Shown here: one piece after another, positions 1-7,851 of the stretch
Layout of the letters: each line of letters begins with the position of its first letter
How positions within the stretch are numbered: position 1 is the first letter of the stretch
Assembly (NCBI RefSeq): GCF_001552355.1
Contig: NZ_BCRA01000058.1
Span: forward strand, 1-36,330
Reading direction: 5' to 3'
From: Microbacterium resistens NBRC 103078
GTDB taxonomy: Bacteria; Actinomycetota; Actinomycetes; Actinomycetales; Microbacteriaceae
Length of the DNA stretch: 36,330 nt
Program-made: the position numbers and the translations under genes
Notes under the pieces: generated by a model
Database searches by the model: none
Seen by the model: the letters and a program-made list of their open reading frames with translations, nothing else
Told to the model about the DNA's origin: nothing

Positions 1-89
1 GGGCCGGGCGGCGGCGGGGCGGGCTGCTCGGGTGCCCGCGGCACGGGGGGCCGCGGAGGCTGCTCTTCGGCGTTGGTGTTGTCGCTCAC
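1..89 (-). CDS. N-terminus of an unidentified protein, cut by the window edge
   Basis: A reverse-strand frame starts with GTG at 89 and runs off the window at base 1. It reads (M)SDNTNAEEQPPRPP and continues rich in Pro, Ala and Glu. A GGGAG-like ribosome binding site lies just upstream. Proline-rich tails like this often precede the first membrane segment of actinobacterial envelope proteins, but no domain is visible, so I assign no function. It diverges from fabG. Confidence 0.45.
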   Translation of the reverse strand, partial: MSDNTNAEEQPPRPPVPRAPEQPAPPPPG

Positions 90-164
90 GATGTCCGTCT
101 CCCTGGTCGTCCCCAGACTCCCGGCACGGCCGACGGATGTCAATTCCCGCCGCGCTGCTCTGGA

Positions 165-170
165 TAGGCT
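165..170 (+). promoter_or_regulatory. Candidate -10 box of fabG
   Basis: TAGGCT lies 35 nt before the fabG ATG, within the 116-nt gap to the divergent partial gene. It is a good TANNNT box with no convincing -35. It would give a 5' leader of roughly 28 nt carrying the GGGAG ribosome binding site. Confidence 0.35.
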
Positions 171-205
171 TGCGAGGCTGGAGAACCTGAGAGTGGGAGT
201 CTGTG

Positions 206-916
206 ATGAGCACTGACCGTGTCGTCCTCGTGACCGGTGGCAACCGCGGCATCGGCCGCGCGATCGCGGAGCGCTTCGTGCGCGACGGCTACCGGGTGGC
301 GGTCACGGCGCGCAGCGGCGAGGGGCCGGACGGCACGCTCACGGTGCGGGCGGACGTGACGGACGCGGAGGCCGTCGACGCCGCGTTCACGGAGGTCGAG
401 CAGAAGCTCGGCCCCGTCGAGATCGTCGTCGCGAACGCCGGGATCACCAAGGACACCCTGCTCCTGCGCATGAGCGAGGACGACTTCGACAGCGTCGTGG
501 CCACGAACCTGGGCGGCGCGTTCCGCGTCGTCAAGCGCGCGTCGAAGGGCATGCTGCGTGCCCGTTTCGGGCGCGTCGTCCTCATCTCGAGCGTGGTCGG
601 CCTCTACGGATCGGCCGGTCAGATCAACTACGCCGCCTCGAAGAGCGCCCTCGTCGGCTTCGCGCGTTCGCTGACCCGCGAGCTCGGCGGCCGCGGCATC
701 ACCGCCAACGTCGTCGCCCCGGGATTCATCGAGACGGACATGACCGCCGAGCTCCCGGAAGAGACGCAGAAGCAGTACAAGGCGAGCATCCCGGCGGGAC
801 GGTTCGCGTCGGCGGACGAGGTCGCCGGGGTCGTGACCTGGATCGCCTCCGACGACGCCGCGTACATCTCCGGCGCGGTGATCCCGGTCGACGGCGGCCT
901 CGGGATGGGGCACTGA
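206..916 (+). CDS. fabG: 3-oxoacyl-ACP reductase-like short-chain dehydrogenase
   Basis: A 236-aa classical SDR, probably the NADPH-dependent reductase that turns 3-oxoacyl-ACP into 3-hydroxyacyl-ACP in fatty acid synthesis. Visible motifs are TGGNRGIG (Rossmann nucleotide loop) near residue 10, NAG in the middle, the active-site Ser in ISSVVG, YAASKS (Tyr and Lys) and the C-terminal PVDGGLGMGH typical of FabG/MabA. I chose ATG 206 over GTG 203 because GGGAG at 196-200 is then 5 nt away. Other SDR substrates are possible, but the length and C-terminus favour FabG. Confidence 0.85.
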   Translation: MSTDRVVLVTGGNRGIGRAIAERFVRDGYRVAVTARSGEGPDGTLTVRADVTDAEAVDAAFTEVEQKLGPVEIVVANAGITKDTLLLRMSEDDFDSVVATNLGGAFRVVKRASKGMLRARFGRVVLISSVVGLYGSAGQINYAASKSALVGFARSLTRELGGRGITANVVAPGFIETDMTAELPEETQKQYKASIPAGRFASADEVAGVVTWIASDDAAYISGAVIPVDGGLGMGH

Positions 917-970
917 CGGGCGCCGTCGATCCCCGCCGCGAGCAGGCACCCGCCGCAGTGTGGGGAACGG

Positions 971-1678
971 TCAGCGTCCGGCTGGGCGATCGATCGCGGC
1001 CACGAGGAGCTCGGTGAGCCGATCGGGCACGGAGAACTGCGGCCAGTGTCCCGACCCGATCCGGACGACCTCGGCGTCCTGGATGCGGCGGTACTCCTCG
1101 GCGTAGTCGCCCCACTGCCGGATCTGCTCGCCGAACTCCGCTTCGGTCATCCCGCCCATCAGCAGGGTCACCGGCACGTCGTATCGTCGCGGGTCCGCCA
1201 GACGGATGGGATCGGTCGGGACCCGTGCAGGCACGCTCCGGGTGAGCGGGGCCGTGCGCGCGCGTGTGGCCTCGTCGAGGTCCGAGACGTCCTCGTCGGG
1301 GAAGAAGCCCCACCCGGGGAACGGGACCACGCCGTCCACGATCTCGAACTCACTGATCCCGTACCCCGGCGCGGGCGGCGCCGTGTCCACGAAGACGACG
1401 CGCGCCACTCGCTCCGGGCGGGCGTCCGCGGCTCCCCACACCACGTTGCCGCCGCCGGAGTGGCCGACGAGCACGACGGGGGCCTGGGCGCGGTCGATCT
1501 CGGCGACGACGGCGTCGACCCAGTCGGCGATGCCGACCTCCGCGGACGACGCGCCGGGCTCGCCGACGCCCGGCAGGGTGAGGGCATGGGGCCGGTGCCC
1601 GGCCGCGACGAGACCGGGGAGGATCGGATCCCACGAGGAGGCGTCGAGCCAGAGGCCCGGAACGAGGATGATGTCCAT
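971..1678 (-). CDS. Alpha/beta hydrolase
   Basis: A 235-aa single-domain alpha/beta hydrolase. It has the nucleophile elbow GHSGGG (Ser about residue 74), an early strand IILVPGLWLDAS that would form the oxyanion region, and a late GSGHWPQ that supplies the catalytic His. No signal peptide is visible, so it is probably cytoplasmic. Enzymes of this shape include esterases, epoxide hydrolases and haloperoxidase-like proteins; the substrate cannot be read from the sequence. TAGCGT lies 6 nt before the ATG, which suggests a leaderless transcript. It converges on fabG. Confidence 0.8.
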   Translation of the reverse strand: MDIILVPGLWLDASSWDPILPGLVAAGHRPHALTLPGVGEPGASSAEVGIADWVDAVVAEIDRAQAPVVLVGHSGGGNVVWGAADARPERVARVVFVDTAPPAPGYGISEFEIVDGVVPFPGWGFFPDEDVSDLDEATRARTAPLTRSVPARVPTDPIRLADPRRYDVPVTLLMGGMTEAEFGEQIRQWGDYAEEYRRIQDAEVVRIGSGHWPQFSVPDRLTELLVAAIDRPAGR

Positions 1679-1684
1679 GTCCCG

Positions 1685-1690
1685 ACGCTA
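1685..1690 (-). promoter_or_regulatory. -10 box for a leaderless alpha/beta hydrolase mRNA
   Basis: TAGCGT on the reverse strand is followed by 6 nt and then ATG 1678. No ribosome binding site sits between them, so the transcript should begin at or next to the start codon. Confidence 0.5.
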
Positions 1691-1751
1691 GTGCCGGCCG
1701 CCGACATCCTGAAAGGGACGGGGATGGGGGCGCGGGCAGGGGGATCGCGCC

Positions 1752-2387
1752 TCAGGGCAGGAGCGGGATGACCTCGCGGAGATCCTGCGGCCCGACGACG
1801 AGGTTCGCCGCAGCGCGCACGGCCGGCTTGGCGTTGAAGGCGAGACCGAGCCCCGCCGCGTCCATCATGCGCAGGTCGTTCGCGCCGTCGCCGATCGCGA
1901 CCGTGCGTCGCCGGGGCACGCCGAGCTCGTCCGCCCAGGCGAGGAGGGTCGCGGCCTTCGCCTGCGCGTCGACGATCTCGCCGTCCACGGTTCCGTCGAG
2001 GGCGTCTCCCGCGAACGCGAGGCGGTTCGCACGCCAGCGGTCGACGCCGAGACCGGGGGCGAGGTGATCGAGCACCTCGTGGAAGCCTCCCGAGACGACG
2101 CCGACGACGCCGCCGCGTGCGTGGACCGCCGCCGTGAGCTCGGTCACGCCCGGGGTCGGTCGCACGCGAGCGCGCACCCGGTCGAAGGCGGCGGACGGCA
2201 CACCGGCGAGCGCCTCGACGCGGGAGCGGAGGCTCGTGGCGAAGTCGACCTCGCCGCGCATCGCCGCCTCCGTGGCCGCCTGCACCTCCGCACGGCGACC
2301 CGCCTCATCCGCGATCAGCTCGATCACCTCGTCCTGTAGGAGCGTGGAATCGGCATCGAGGACGACGAGGAAGCGCGCAGCGGTCAC
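1752..2387 (-). CDS. serB: Phosphoserine phosphatase
   Basis: A 211-aa HAD-family phosphatase that would remove phosphate from O-phospho-L-serine in the last step of serine synthesis. Motif I is DADSTLL near residue 11, with the nucleophile Asp and acid/base Asp. Motif II is VVSGGF, motif III is the Lys in QAKAATLL, and motif IV is GDGANDLRMM. The EVIELIADEAG segment after motif I is the SerB cap signature. It is a compact form without N-terminal ACT domains. The GTG start at 2387 is 6 nt after TACGCT, so it is probably leaderless. Confidence 0.88.
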   Translation of the reverse strand: MTAARFLVVLDADSTLLQDEVIELIADEAGRRAEVQAATEAAMRGEVDFATSLRSRVEALAGVPSAAFDRVRARVRPTPGVTELTAAVHARGGVVGVVSGGFHEVLDHLAPGLGVDRWRANRLAFAGDALDGTVDGEIVDAQAKAATLLAWADELGVPRRRTVAIGDGANDLRMMDAAGLGLAFNAKPAVRAAANLVVGPQDLREVIPLLP

Positions 2388-2393
2388 GCGACG

Positions 2394-2399
2394 AGCGTA
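2394..2399 (-). promoter_or_regulatory. -10 box for a leaderless serB mRNA
   Basis: TACGCT on the reverse strand, 6 nt before the GTG start at 2387. This fits the TANNNT-N6-start pattern seen repeatedly in the window. Confidence 0.45.
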
Positions 2400-2421
2400 G
2401 CGGCTCCTCGGGGCGGGCCGA

Positions 2422-3666
2422 TCACGGCTCGATCAGGACGCCCTTGCCGACCACGGTGATGCCGGACTCCGTCACGGTGAACCCGCGGGCGAGGTCCCGC
2501 TCGCGATCCACGCCGACCGTCGCTCCGTCCAGGAGCACCACGTTCTTGTCGAGGATCGCCCGGTGCACGCGCGCGCCCTGTCCGACCCGGACGCCGTCGA
2601 AGAGGACGGAGTCGGTGATCGTGGACCCGCCGCCGGCGAGGGTCCACGGGCCGACGACGCTCCGCTCCAGATGGGTCCCCGACAGGACCGAGCCGAGCGA
2701 GACGATCGAGTCGATCGCGTTGCCGATCCGCCCGACCGAGTCGCGGACGAACTTGGCCGGGGGAGAGTTGACCGCCTGGGCGTGGATCGGCCACTCCATG
2801 TTGTAGAGGTTGAACACCGGGAGCGTCGAGATGAGGTCGCGATGGGCGTCGTAGAAGGAGTCGATGGTCCCGACGTCGCGCCAGTAGGCCCGGTCCCGCG
2901 GGGATGAGCCGGGCACGTCGTTCTGTCGCATGTCGTAGAACCCGGCCTCTCCGCGCTCGACGAAGAAGGGGACGATGTCCCCGCCCATGTCGTGGCTCGA
3001 CGTGGCGGACTCCCCGTCGGCCTCGACCGCGGAGATCAGAGCGTCCGCGTCGAAGATGTAGTTGCCCATCGAGGCGAGGACCTCGTGCGGGGCGTCCGGG
3101 AGGCCGGTCGCATCCGTCGGCTTCTCGAGGAACTGGTGGATCCGTCCTGATCCGTCTGTCGCGACGTCGATCACGCCGAACTGCGAGGCCAGCGCGAGCG
3201 GCTGACGGATGCCGGCGACGGTGGCCTTCGCCCCCGAGGCGATGTGCGCCTCCAGCATCTGGCGGAAGTCCATCCGGTACACGTGATCGGCGCCGATGAC
3301 GACGACGATGTCCGGCTTCTCGTCGTTGATGAGGTTCAGGCTCTGCAGGATGGCGTCCGCCGAGCCGGAGAACCACCGCTTTCCGAGCCGCTGCTGGGCC
3401 GGCACCGAGGTGACGTACGAGTCGAGCAACGCGGACATCCGCCAGGTCTGGGAGATGTGCCGGTCGAGGCTGTGCGACTTGTACTGCGTCAGCACGACGA
3501 TCTGGCGCAGGCCCGAGTTGATGAGGTTCGATATCGCGAAGTCGATCAGCCGGTACTGGCCGCCGAAGGGCACCGCGGGCTTGGCCCGGTCCGCGGTCAG
3601 GGGCATGAGGCGCTTTCCCTCGCCACCGGCGAGGATGATCCCGAAGACCTTCTTTGGTGCCGACAT
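2422..3666 (-). CDS. glgC: Glucose-1-phosphate adenylyltransferase (ADP-glucose pyrophosphorylase)
   Basis: A 414-aa protein of the usual GlgC length. It makes ADP-glucose from glucose-1-phosphate and ATP, the committed step toward glycogen. The N-terminal nucleotidyltransferase domain has [27 protein letters not shown] residues near 14-36, [15 protein letters not shown] in the middle and FLEKP. A C-terminal left-handed beta-helix is indicated by hexapeptide-like repeats (for example [13 protein letters not shown] and [11 protein letters not shown]). It is divergent from glgA with only 46 bp between starts, the usual actinobacterial glycogen arrangement. GGTGGAG precedes the ATG. Confidence 0.93.
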   Translation of the reverse strand: MSAPKKVFGIILAGGEGKRLMPLTADRAKPAVPFGGQYRLIDFAISNLINSGLRQIVVLTQYKSHSLDRHISQTWRMSALLDSYVTSVPAQQRLGKRWFSGSADAILQSLNLINDEKPDIVVVIGADHVYRMDFRQMLEAHIASGAKATVAGIRQPLALASQFGVIDVATDGSGRIHQFLEKPTDATGLPDAPHEVLASMGNYIFDADALISAVEADGESATSSHDMGGDIVPFFVERGEAGFYDMRQNDVPGSSPRDRAYWRDVGTIDSFYDAHRDLISTLPVFNLYNMEWPIHAQAVNSPPAKFVRDSVGRIGNAIDSIVSLGSVLSGTHLERSVVGPWTLAGGGSTITDSVLFDGVRVGQGARVHRAILDKNVVLLDGATVGVDRERDLARGFTVTESGITVVGKGVLIEP

Positions 3667-3672
3667 GGCTCC

Positions 3673-3678
3673 ACCATA
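3673..3678 (-). promoter_or_regulatory. Candidate glgC -10 box
   Basis: TATGGT on the reverse strand lies 6 nt before the glgC ATG and overlaps the purine-rich GGTGGAG. It may serve a leaderless or near-leaderless transcript. It sits back-to-back with the glgA box in a 46-bp gap, so the two promoters probably influence each other. Confidence 0.35.
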
Positions 3679-3700
3679 GATGCCCTGTGAGCGCTTGTAC

Positions 3701-3706
3701 TAGCGT
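3701..3706 (+). promoter_or_regulatory. -10 box for a leaderless glgA mRNA
   Basis: TAGCGT is followed by 6 nt and then ATG 3713, with no ribosome binding site between. Confidence 0.5.
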
Positions 3707-3712
3707 GCAGTC

Positions 3713-4897
3713 ATGCGCGTCGACATGATCACCAGGGAGTATCCGCCGGAGATCTACGGCGGGGCGGGCGTCCACGTCGCCGAGCTCGTCCGCGCGCTCC
3801 GGGAGGCCGTCGACGTGCGCGTGCGCGCGTTCGGCGCGCCGCGCGGCGAGGCGGGAACCACGGCGTATCGCACGCCCTCGGAGCTGGACGGCGCGAACCC
3901 CGCGTTGCAGACGCTGGGGACGGATCTCGTGATCGTCCCGGACGTCGCGGGCGCGGACGTCGTGCACAGCCACACCTGGTATGCGAACTTCGCAGGACAC
4001 CTCGCTTCGCAGCTGCACGGCATCCCGCACGTCCTGACGGCCCACAGCCTGGAGCCCCTCCGTCCGTGGAAGGCGGAGCAGCTCGGCGGCGGATATGCGG
4101 TCTCGAGCGGGATCGAGCGGCTGGCGTACGAGAACGCGGCCGCGATCGTCGCGGTGAGCGCCGGGATGCGCGCCGACATCCTGCGGGCGTATCCCCAGGT
4201 CGACCCCGCACGGGTGCGCGTCATCCACAACGGCATCGACGTCGATGCGTGGCACCCCGTCGACGACGACGCGTTCCTCCGCGCGGAGGGGATCGACCCC
4301 GCGCGGCCGTCTGTCGTCTTCGTCGGGAGGATCACGCGCCAGAAGGGGCTGCCGTACCTTCTGCGTGCCGCCGCGGAGCTGCCCGCCGACGTGCAGGTGG
4401 TGCTCTGCGCCGGCGCGCCGGACACCCCGGAGATCATGGCGGAGGTGCAGGGGCTCGTCCGCGGTCTGCAGCAGTCCAGGGACGGCGTGGTCTGGATCGA
4501 GCGGATGCTGCCGCGGCGCGAGCTGTCGGCGATCCTGACGGCCGCGACGACCTTCGTCTGCCCCTCCGTGTACGAGCCGCTGGGCATCGTGAACCTCGAG
4601 GCGATGGCGTGCGGCGCCGCCGTCGTCGGCACGGCGACGGGCGGCATCCCCGAGGTCGTCGACGACGGGGTCACCGGCCGGCTGGTGCCGATCGAGCAGG
4701 TCCAGGACGGGACGGGGACGCCCGTGGATCCGGAGCGGTTCGTCGCGGATCTGGCGCGGGTGCTCACCGAGGTCACCGGCGATCCCGCCCGTGCCCGGGA
4801 CTACGGTCGGGCAGGGCGCGACCGGGCTGCACGCGAGTTCAGCTGGGCCGCCATCGCCGACACGACCCGTGCGCTCTACGCGGAGGTCGTCGGCTGA
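3713..4897 (+). CDS. glgA: Glycogen synthase / maltose-1-phosphate synthase, actinobacterial type
   Basis: A 394-aa GT-B glycosyltransferase. The N-terminus MRVDMITREYPPEIYGGAGVHV has the Lys/Gly-type sugar-nucleotide loop of GlgA-like enzymes. The C-terminal GT4 domain shows FVGRITRQKGLPYL and, further on, PSVYEPLGIVNLEAMACG, the donor-binding E-x7-E region. In Actinobacteria this family uses ADP-glucose from the divergent GlgC; the M. tuberculosis homologue (Rv1212c) was shown to make alpha-maltose-1-phosphate and renamed GlgM. The exact product here cannot be settled from sequence. Confidence 0.9.
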   Translation: MRVDMITREYPPEIYGGAGVHVAELVRALREAVDVRVRAFGAPRGEAGTTAYRTPSELDGANPALQTLGTDLVIVPDVAGADVVHSHTWYANFAGHLASQLHGIPHVLTAHSLEPLRPWKAEQLGGGYAVSSGIERLAYENAAAIVAVSAGMRADILRAYPQVDPARVRVIHNGIDVDAWHPVDDDAFLRAEGIDPARPSVVFVGRITRQKGLPYLLRAAAELPADVQVVLCAGAPDTPEIMAEVQGLVRGLQQSRDGVVWIERMLPRRELSAILTAATTFVCPSVYEPLGIVNLEAMACGAAVVGTATGGIPEVVDDGVTGRLVPIEQVQDGTGTPVDPERFVADLARVLTEVTGDPARARDYGRAGRDRAAREFSWAAIADTTRALYAEVVG

Positions 4898-4902
4898 GCC
4901 GA

Positions 4903-4908
4903 TAGGCT
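4903..4908 (+). promoter_or_regulatory. -10 box for a leaderless ABC ATPase mRNA
   Basis: TAGGCT just after the glgA stop, 6 nt before ATG 4915. It implies that the ATPase gene has its own promoter although only 17 bp separate it from glgA. Confidence 0.5.
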
Positions 4909-4914
4909 GGCGGC

Positions 4915-5715
4915 ATGCCTGACGACTCCGATCTCACGGTGCTCGATCTCACGGATGTCGTCGTCCGTCGGGACGGGCGGAACATCGTCGACCATGTGAC
5001 CTGGTCGGTGACCGACGACCAGCGGTGGGTCATCCTCGGGCCGAACGGCGCCGGCAAGACCACGCTGCTCCAGCTCGCGGACACGCTGATGCATCCGACC
5101 TCCGGCCGCGTGGACATCCTGGGGGAGACCCTGGGGCGCACCGACGTGTTCGAGATCCGCCCGCGGATCGGCTTCGCGTCCAGCGCCATGGCCCGCCGCA
5201 TCCCGCGCGAGGAGACGGTGCTCAACACGGTCATGACCGCGGCCTACTCGGTGATGGGGCGGTGGAACGAGGACTACGACGGCGTCGACGAGCGTCGCGC
5301 GATGCGGGTGCTGGAGCAGTGGCACCTGTCGCACCTGGCGGATCGGCTGTTCGGGACCCTCAGCGACGGCGAGCAGAAGCGCGTCCAGATCGCCCGCGCG
5401 GTGATGACCGACCCCGAGCTGCTGCTGCTCGACGAGCCGTCGGCGAGCCTCGACCTCGGGTCCCGCGAGGAGCTGCTGGCGCTGCTGAGCGGCTACGCGC
5501 AGTCGCCCACCACGCCGGCGATGGTCATGGTGACCCACCACGTCGAGGAGATCCCCGTGGGCTTCACTCACGTCCTCCTGCTCCGGGAGGGCCGCGTGGT
5601 CGCCGCCGGGCCGCTCGCGCAGACCCTGACCGCCGAGACGCTGAGCGAGGCGTTCGGCATGCCCATCTCCCTGGACCGGGTCGACGGCCGCTACGCCGCG
5701 CGTGCCGCGTCCTGA
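4915..5715 (+). CDS. ABC transporter ATP-binding protein
   Basis: A 266-aa ABC ATPase. The Walker A motif is GPNGAGKTT near residue 42, the signature is LSDGEQKRV near 154, Walker B is LLLLDEPSASLDLGS near 177, and the H-loop His is in VTHHVEEI. The signature is LSDGE rather than LSGGQ, as in ModF/PhnC-like or stand-alone ATPases. No permease gene is adjacent, so the transported substrate is unknown, and a non-transport role is possible. Confidence 0.82.
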   Translation: MPDDSDLTVLDLTDVVVRRDGRNIVDHVTWSVTDDQRWVILGPNGAGKTTLLQLADTLMHPTSGRVDILGETLGRTDVFEIRPRIGFASSAMARRIPREETVLNTVMTAAYSVMGRWNEDYDGVDERRAMRVLEQWHLSHLADRLFGTLSDGEQKRVQIARAVMTDPELLLLDEPSASLDLGSREELLALLSGYAQSPTTPAMVMVTHHVEEIPVGFTHVLLLREGRVVAAGPLAQTLTAETLSEAFGMPISLDRVDGRYAARAAS

Positions 5716-5728
5716 CGCGCTCGTCTGC

Positions 5729-5734
5729 TAGAAT
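5729..5734 (+). promoter_or_regulatory. Candidate -10 box of rpmE
   Basis: TAGAAT would start transcription near 5741, at the first base pair of the structured leader. No clear -35 hexamer is visible at normal spacing. Confidence 0.45.
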
Positions 5735-5741
5735 CGACCCT

Positions 5742-5795
5742 TGGTGTTTTCCGCACCGCAGACTTCCCTCGCCCCTGGCAGAATCCAGGGCACCA
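5742..5795 (+). promoter_or_regulatory. Structured 5' leader of rpmE, candidate bL31 autoregulatory RNA
   Basis: The leader can fold with an outer helix TGGTG (5742-5746) / CACCA (5791-5795) enclosing a 6-bp hairpin CCCTGG (5773-5778) / CCAGGG (5785-5790). The two 3' strands are contiguous, so the helices can stack. The ribosome binding site AAGGA follows 5 nt later. An L31-Actinobacteria ribosomal leader motif has been described from comparative genomics; I infer that this is a member but cannot run the covariance model. Confidence 0.45.
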
Positions 5796-5808
5796 CGTAA
5801 GGAATCCC

Positions 5809-6066
5809 ATGAAGACTGACATCCACCCCGACTACCAGGCCGTCGTGTTCCGCGACCTCGGCTCGGGAGAGACCTTCCTCACCCGCTCCACCGTCACGAG
5901 CGACAAGACGATCGAGCTGGACGGCGTGGAGTACCCCGTCATCGACGTCGAGATCTCCTCCGCCTCGCACCCGTTCTACACGGGCAAGCAGCGCATCATG
6001 GACTCGGCCGGTCGTGTCGAGAAGTTCAACCAGCGCTTCAAGAACTTCGGCGGCTCCTCCAAGTAA
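5809..6066 (+). CDS. rpmE2: Ribosomal protein bL31, type B (zinc-free)
   Basis: 85 aa, starting [17 protein letters not shown] and ending [13 protein letters not shown]. This matches type B L31 in length, in the [10 protein letters not shown] segment and in lacking the CxxC zinc site of type A L31. It is a 50S subunit component. In bacteria with both types, type B usually replaces the zinc form under zinc shortage; no Zur box is evident here. It has its own structured leader and is followed by a strong terminator, so it is monocistronic. AAGGA lies 5-6 nt before the ATG. Confidence 0.95.
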   Translation: MKTDIHPDYQAVVFRDLGSGETFLTRSTVTSDKTIELDGVEYPVIDVEISSASHPFYTGKQRIMDSAGRVEKFNQRFKNFGGSSK

Positions 6067-6087
6067 GCCCCGACGTCGACGAGACGC

Positions 6088-6125
6088 AGAAGGCCCCCGG
6101 CTCGGGATGAGCTCGGGGGCCTTCT
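6088..6125 (+). terminator. Rho-independent-type terminator after rpmE
   Basis: A 12-bp perfect stem AGAAGGCCCCCG / CGGGGGCCTTCT closes a 14-nt loop that can pair further through GCTC/GAGC. A T-rich tract is short (TTCT), as is usual in high-GC actinobacteria. The symmetrical A/T-bearing arms would also stop the convergent gene at 6218. Confidence 0.8.
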
Positions 6126-6217
6126 GCTGTGCAGCCGGGGGCGTCGCACGGCGAACGGCCATGACGATCGGCGCACGACGGGGGAGCCTCGGGGCTCGGC
6201 CCGCCGCTGAGGAGTCG

Positions 6218-6634
6218 CTACGCGTCCCGGCCGGCCGCACGGTCGCGGAGGCTCCGCCAGCCGGAGAGTCCGGACGTGTCGGCGGCGGAGACGAGGAACT
6301 CCGTCGCGGACGTGTCCAGCGCCTTCCACCCCGCGCCCTCGCACAGCGCGACGATGCGTCCGACGATCTCGTCGCCGGCGCGGACGTGGAGCATCAGGTG
6401 CTCCAGCGGGGCGTCGCCGTCCCTGCCCAGACTGAACTCGATCGAGCCCTCGAGGCCGCGCCAGATGCCCCAGCGCGGATCGGACCAGTCGGTGTCGGGG
6501 AACGTCGCGTCGACGTGTCGCCGGACGTCCTCGAGCGTGCCGAGGGGGAGCATCGGGTCGCTCTCGCACGCCGACAGATCGTCGTAGGTCTGGATCTCCT
6601 GCGGAAGCCGCATGATCAGCACGTCCCAGCTCAT
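6218..6634 (-). CDS. Conserved small protein of unknown function
   Basis: 138 aa, starting MSWDVLIMRLPQEIQ. It is soluble, with no signal or membrane segment. The pattern (MSWDVLIM.., DWSDPRWGIW, EFSLGRDGD, LMLHVRAGDE, CEGAGWKALD) resembles small proteins found scattered in many bacteria that have no assigned function. No catalytic motif is visible. ATG 6634 was chosen because TAGACT stands 7 nt upstream and the product begins with a conserved-looking strand. Confidence 0.6.
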   Translation of the reverse strand: MSWDVLIMRLPQEIQTYDDLSACESDPMLPLGTLEDVRRHVDATFPDTDWSDPRWGIWRGLEGSIEFSLGRDGDAPLEHLMLHVRAGDEIVGRIVALCEGAGWKALDTSATEFLVSAADTSGLSGWRSLRDRAAGRDA

Positions 6635-6641
6635 GACGGCG

Positions 6642-6647
6642 AGTCTA
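6642..6647 (-). promoter_or_regulatory. -10 box for the gene ending at 6218
   Basis: TAGACT on the reverse strand, 7 nt before ATG 6634. Leaderless arrangement; the box lies just upstream of (before) this gene and beside the 3' end of the next reverse-strand gene. Confidence 0.45.
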
Positions 6648-6650
6648 GGT

Positions 6651-7031
6651 CTACGGACAATGCCACGTTCGCTCTTCGTCGGGTCGGCGGAGCCGTGCCG
6701 CCCCGGAGCGGTCAGCGTTGGGGCCGACGTCGATCCGGATGCGCGTCGGCGCGCCGCCGGCTCCCCGGCGCATGATCCAGTCGGGATCGGGCGTCGGGGC
6801 GGGGATCGCGCGCCGGGTCTCACGATCGCGCTCCATCCCGGCCTCGTGCGCGCTGGGCGACCAGACGCTGTCGAACACGCCGACGAGGCCGCCGCCGGAG
6901 CCGCGGTAGCGCTCCTCGATGGGCCTGCGCGACGCCGCGTGCATGACTCCGGTGACGATGAGCACGATCGGCAGGACCAGCACGAGCGCGACCGTGCCCC
7001 ACCCGAACACCGTGCCGATGACCGCATCCAT
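6651..7031 (-). CDS. Single-pass membrane protein, unknown function
   Basis: 126 aa. Residues about 5-29 (GTVFGWGTVALVLVLPIVLIVTG-like) form one membrane helix. The rest is a basic, Pro/Arg-rich tail that is probably cytoplasmic. It contains PIEERYRGSGGGLVGVFDSVWSPSAHEA, a pattern common in actinobacterial small membrane proteins of unknown role. ATG 7031 is preferred over GTG 7037 because TAGCCT sits exactly 6 nt before it. Confidence 0.6.
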   Translation of the reverse strand: MDAVIGTVFGWGTVALVLVLPIVLIVTGVMHAASRRPIEERYRGSGGGLVGVFDSVWSPSAHEAGMERDRETRRAIPAPTPDPDWIMRRGAGGAPTRIRIDVGPNADRSGAARLRRPDEERTWHCP

Positions 7032-7037
7032 GATCAC

Positions 7038-7043
7038 AGGCTA
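7038..7043 (-). promoter_or_regulatory. -10 box deciding the start at 7031
   Basis: TAGCCT on the reverse strand, then 6 nt, then ATG 7031. This leaderless spacing argues against the in-frame GTG two codons upstream. Confidence 0.45.
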
Positions 7044-7084
7044 GCCACGGTCCCGACGTGCGGCATCCCTCCTGAGAGGGATCG

Positions 7085-7789
7085 TCAGCGGACGGGCCAG
7101 GCGCCGTCGAGCGTCTGTTCGGGCTCGAGACGGCCGATGCGGATGAAGTACTCCGTGAGGCTCTCGGCCTGGGCGCGGGCCCATCCGATCTGGCGCGTGT
7201 GCAGTTCCGCGGCGGAGTCCGGGAGCGTGAAGCGGCGGGCCAGGGCCTGCGCCACGCGTCCGGCCGCGATGGCGTCCGCGGATGCCTCGTGTGCGGCGTC
7301 CAGCACGACCTCATAGTGCGCGGCGACGACTTCGAGGGTGCGCTTTCCTGGCCGGTACCGGTCGTAGGCCTTGTCGATCACCAGTGGATCGATGACCGGC
7401 GAGGGGGCGTCCAGCGGCTCGACGGCGTATCGGCGGGCCTCGTGCGCGAGAAGCGAGAAGTCATAGGAGGCGTTGTACGCGACGATCGGCACGCCCTGGC
7501 CGAGGAGGGCGCGGAGCGCTCTGGTCACCTCCGCCACGACCACGGCGGCGGGCGCGCCGTGGCGGCGTGCGTGATCGGTCGTGATCCCGTGGATCGCGGA
7601 CGCGCCCTCCGGGATCGGCACGCCCGGATCGGCCAGCCAGCTTCTCGACGCGAGCTCGCGCCCCTCTCGGTCGAGCACCCCGATGTAGGCCGTGACCACC
7701 CGGTCCCCGGCGACGTCGACGCCGGTGGTCTCGAGATCGAACACCCCCACGCGATCGATCCAGGCGGGCAGCGCGCGATCCGTGGTCAT
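7085..7789 (-). CDS. DnaQ-like 3'-5' exonuclease (DEDDh)
   Basis: 234 aa, one RNase H-fold exonuclease domain. ExoI is FDLETTG near residue 17, with the two metal-binding acids. ExoII is YNASYDFSLL near 106. ExoIII is HEASADAIAA near 170, where His and Asp five residues apart mark the DEDDh subtype. Such proteins trim 3' ends of DNA or RNA, and the family includes DNA polymerase III epsilon. There is no polymerase-binding tail, so it is probably a stand-alone nuclease. ATG 7789 is supported by TACCGT 7 nt upstream. Confidence 0.85.
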   Translation of the reverse strand: MTTDRALPAWIDRVGVFDLETTGVDVAGDRVVTAYIGVLDREGRELASRSWLADPGVPIPEGASAIHGITTDHARRHGAPAAVVVAEVTRALRALLGQGVPIVAYNASYDFSLLAHEARRYAVEPLDAPSPVIDPLVIDKAYDRYRPGKRTLEVVAAHYEVVLDAAHEASADAIAAGRVAQALARRFTLPDSAAELHTRQIGWARAQAESLTEYFIRIGRLEPEQTLDGAWPVR

Positions 7790-7796
7790 GGCACCC

Positions 7797-7802
7797 ACGG
7801 TA
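7797..7802 (-). promoter_or_regulatory. -10 box for the DnaQ-like exonuclease
   Basis: TACCGT on the reverse strand, 7 nt before ATG 7789. Leaderless arrangement, divergent from the box at 7840. Confidence 0.45.
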
Positions 7803-7839
7803 GGACGCGGCGCCGACATCGCCGCACGAGACGCGCCCG

Positions 7840-7845
7840 TAGACT
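7840..7845 (+). promoter_or_regulatory. -10 box for a leaderless alpha/beta hydrolase mRNA
   Basis: TAGACT is followed by 6 nt and GTG 7852. It supports the GTG start of the hydrolase. Confidence 0.5.
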
Positions 7846-7851
7846 CGAGGG

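Noticed and set aside
916..928. GACGG-GCG-CCGTC palindrome after fabG as a terminator
   Set aside because: Only 5-bp arms with a 3-nt loop and no tail; too weak in such GC-rich DNA.
140..1313. Long reverse-strand frames opposite fabG
   Set aside because: High-GC shadow frames rich in Arg, Asp and Gly; the forward strand has clear SDR motifs.
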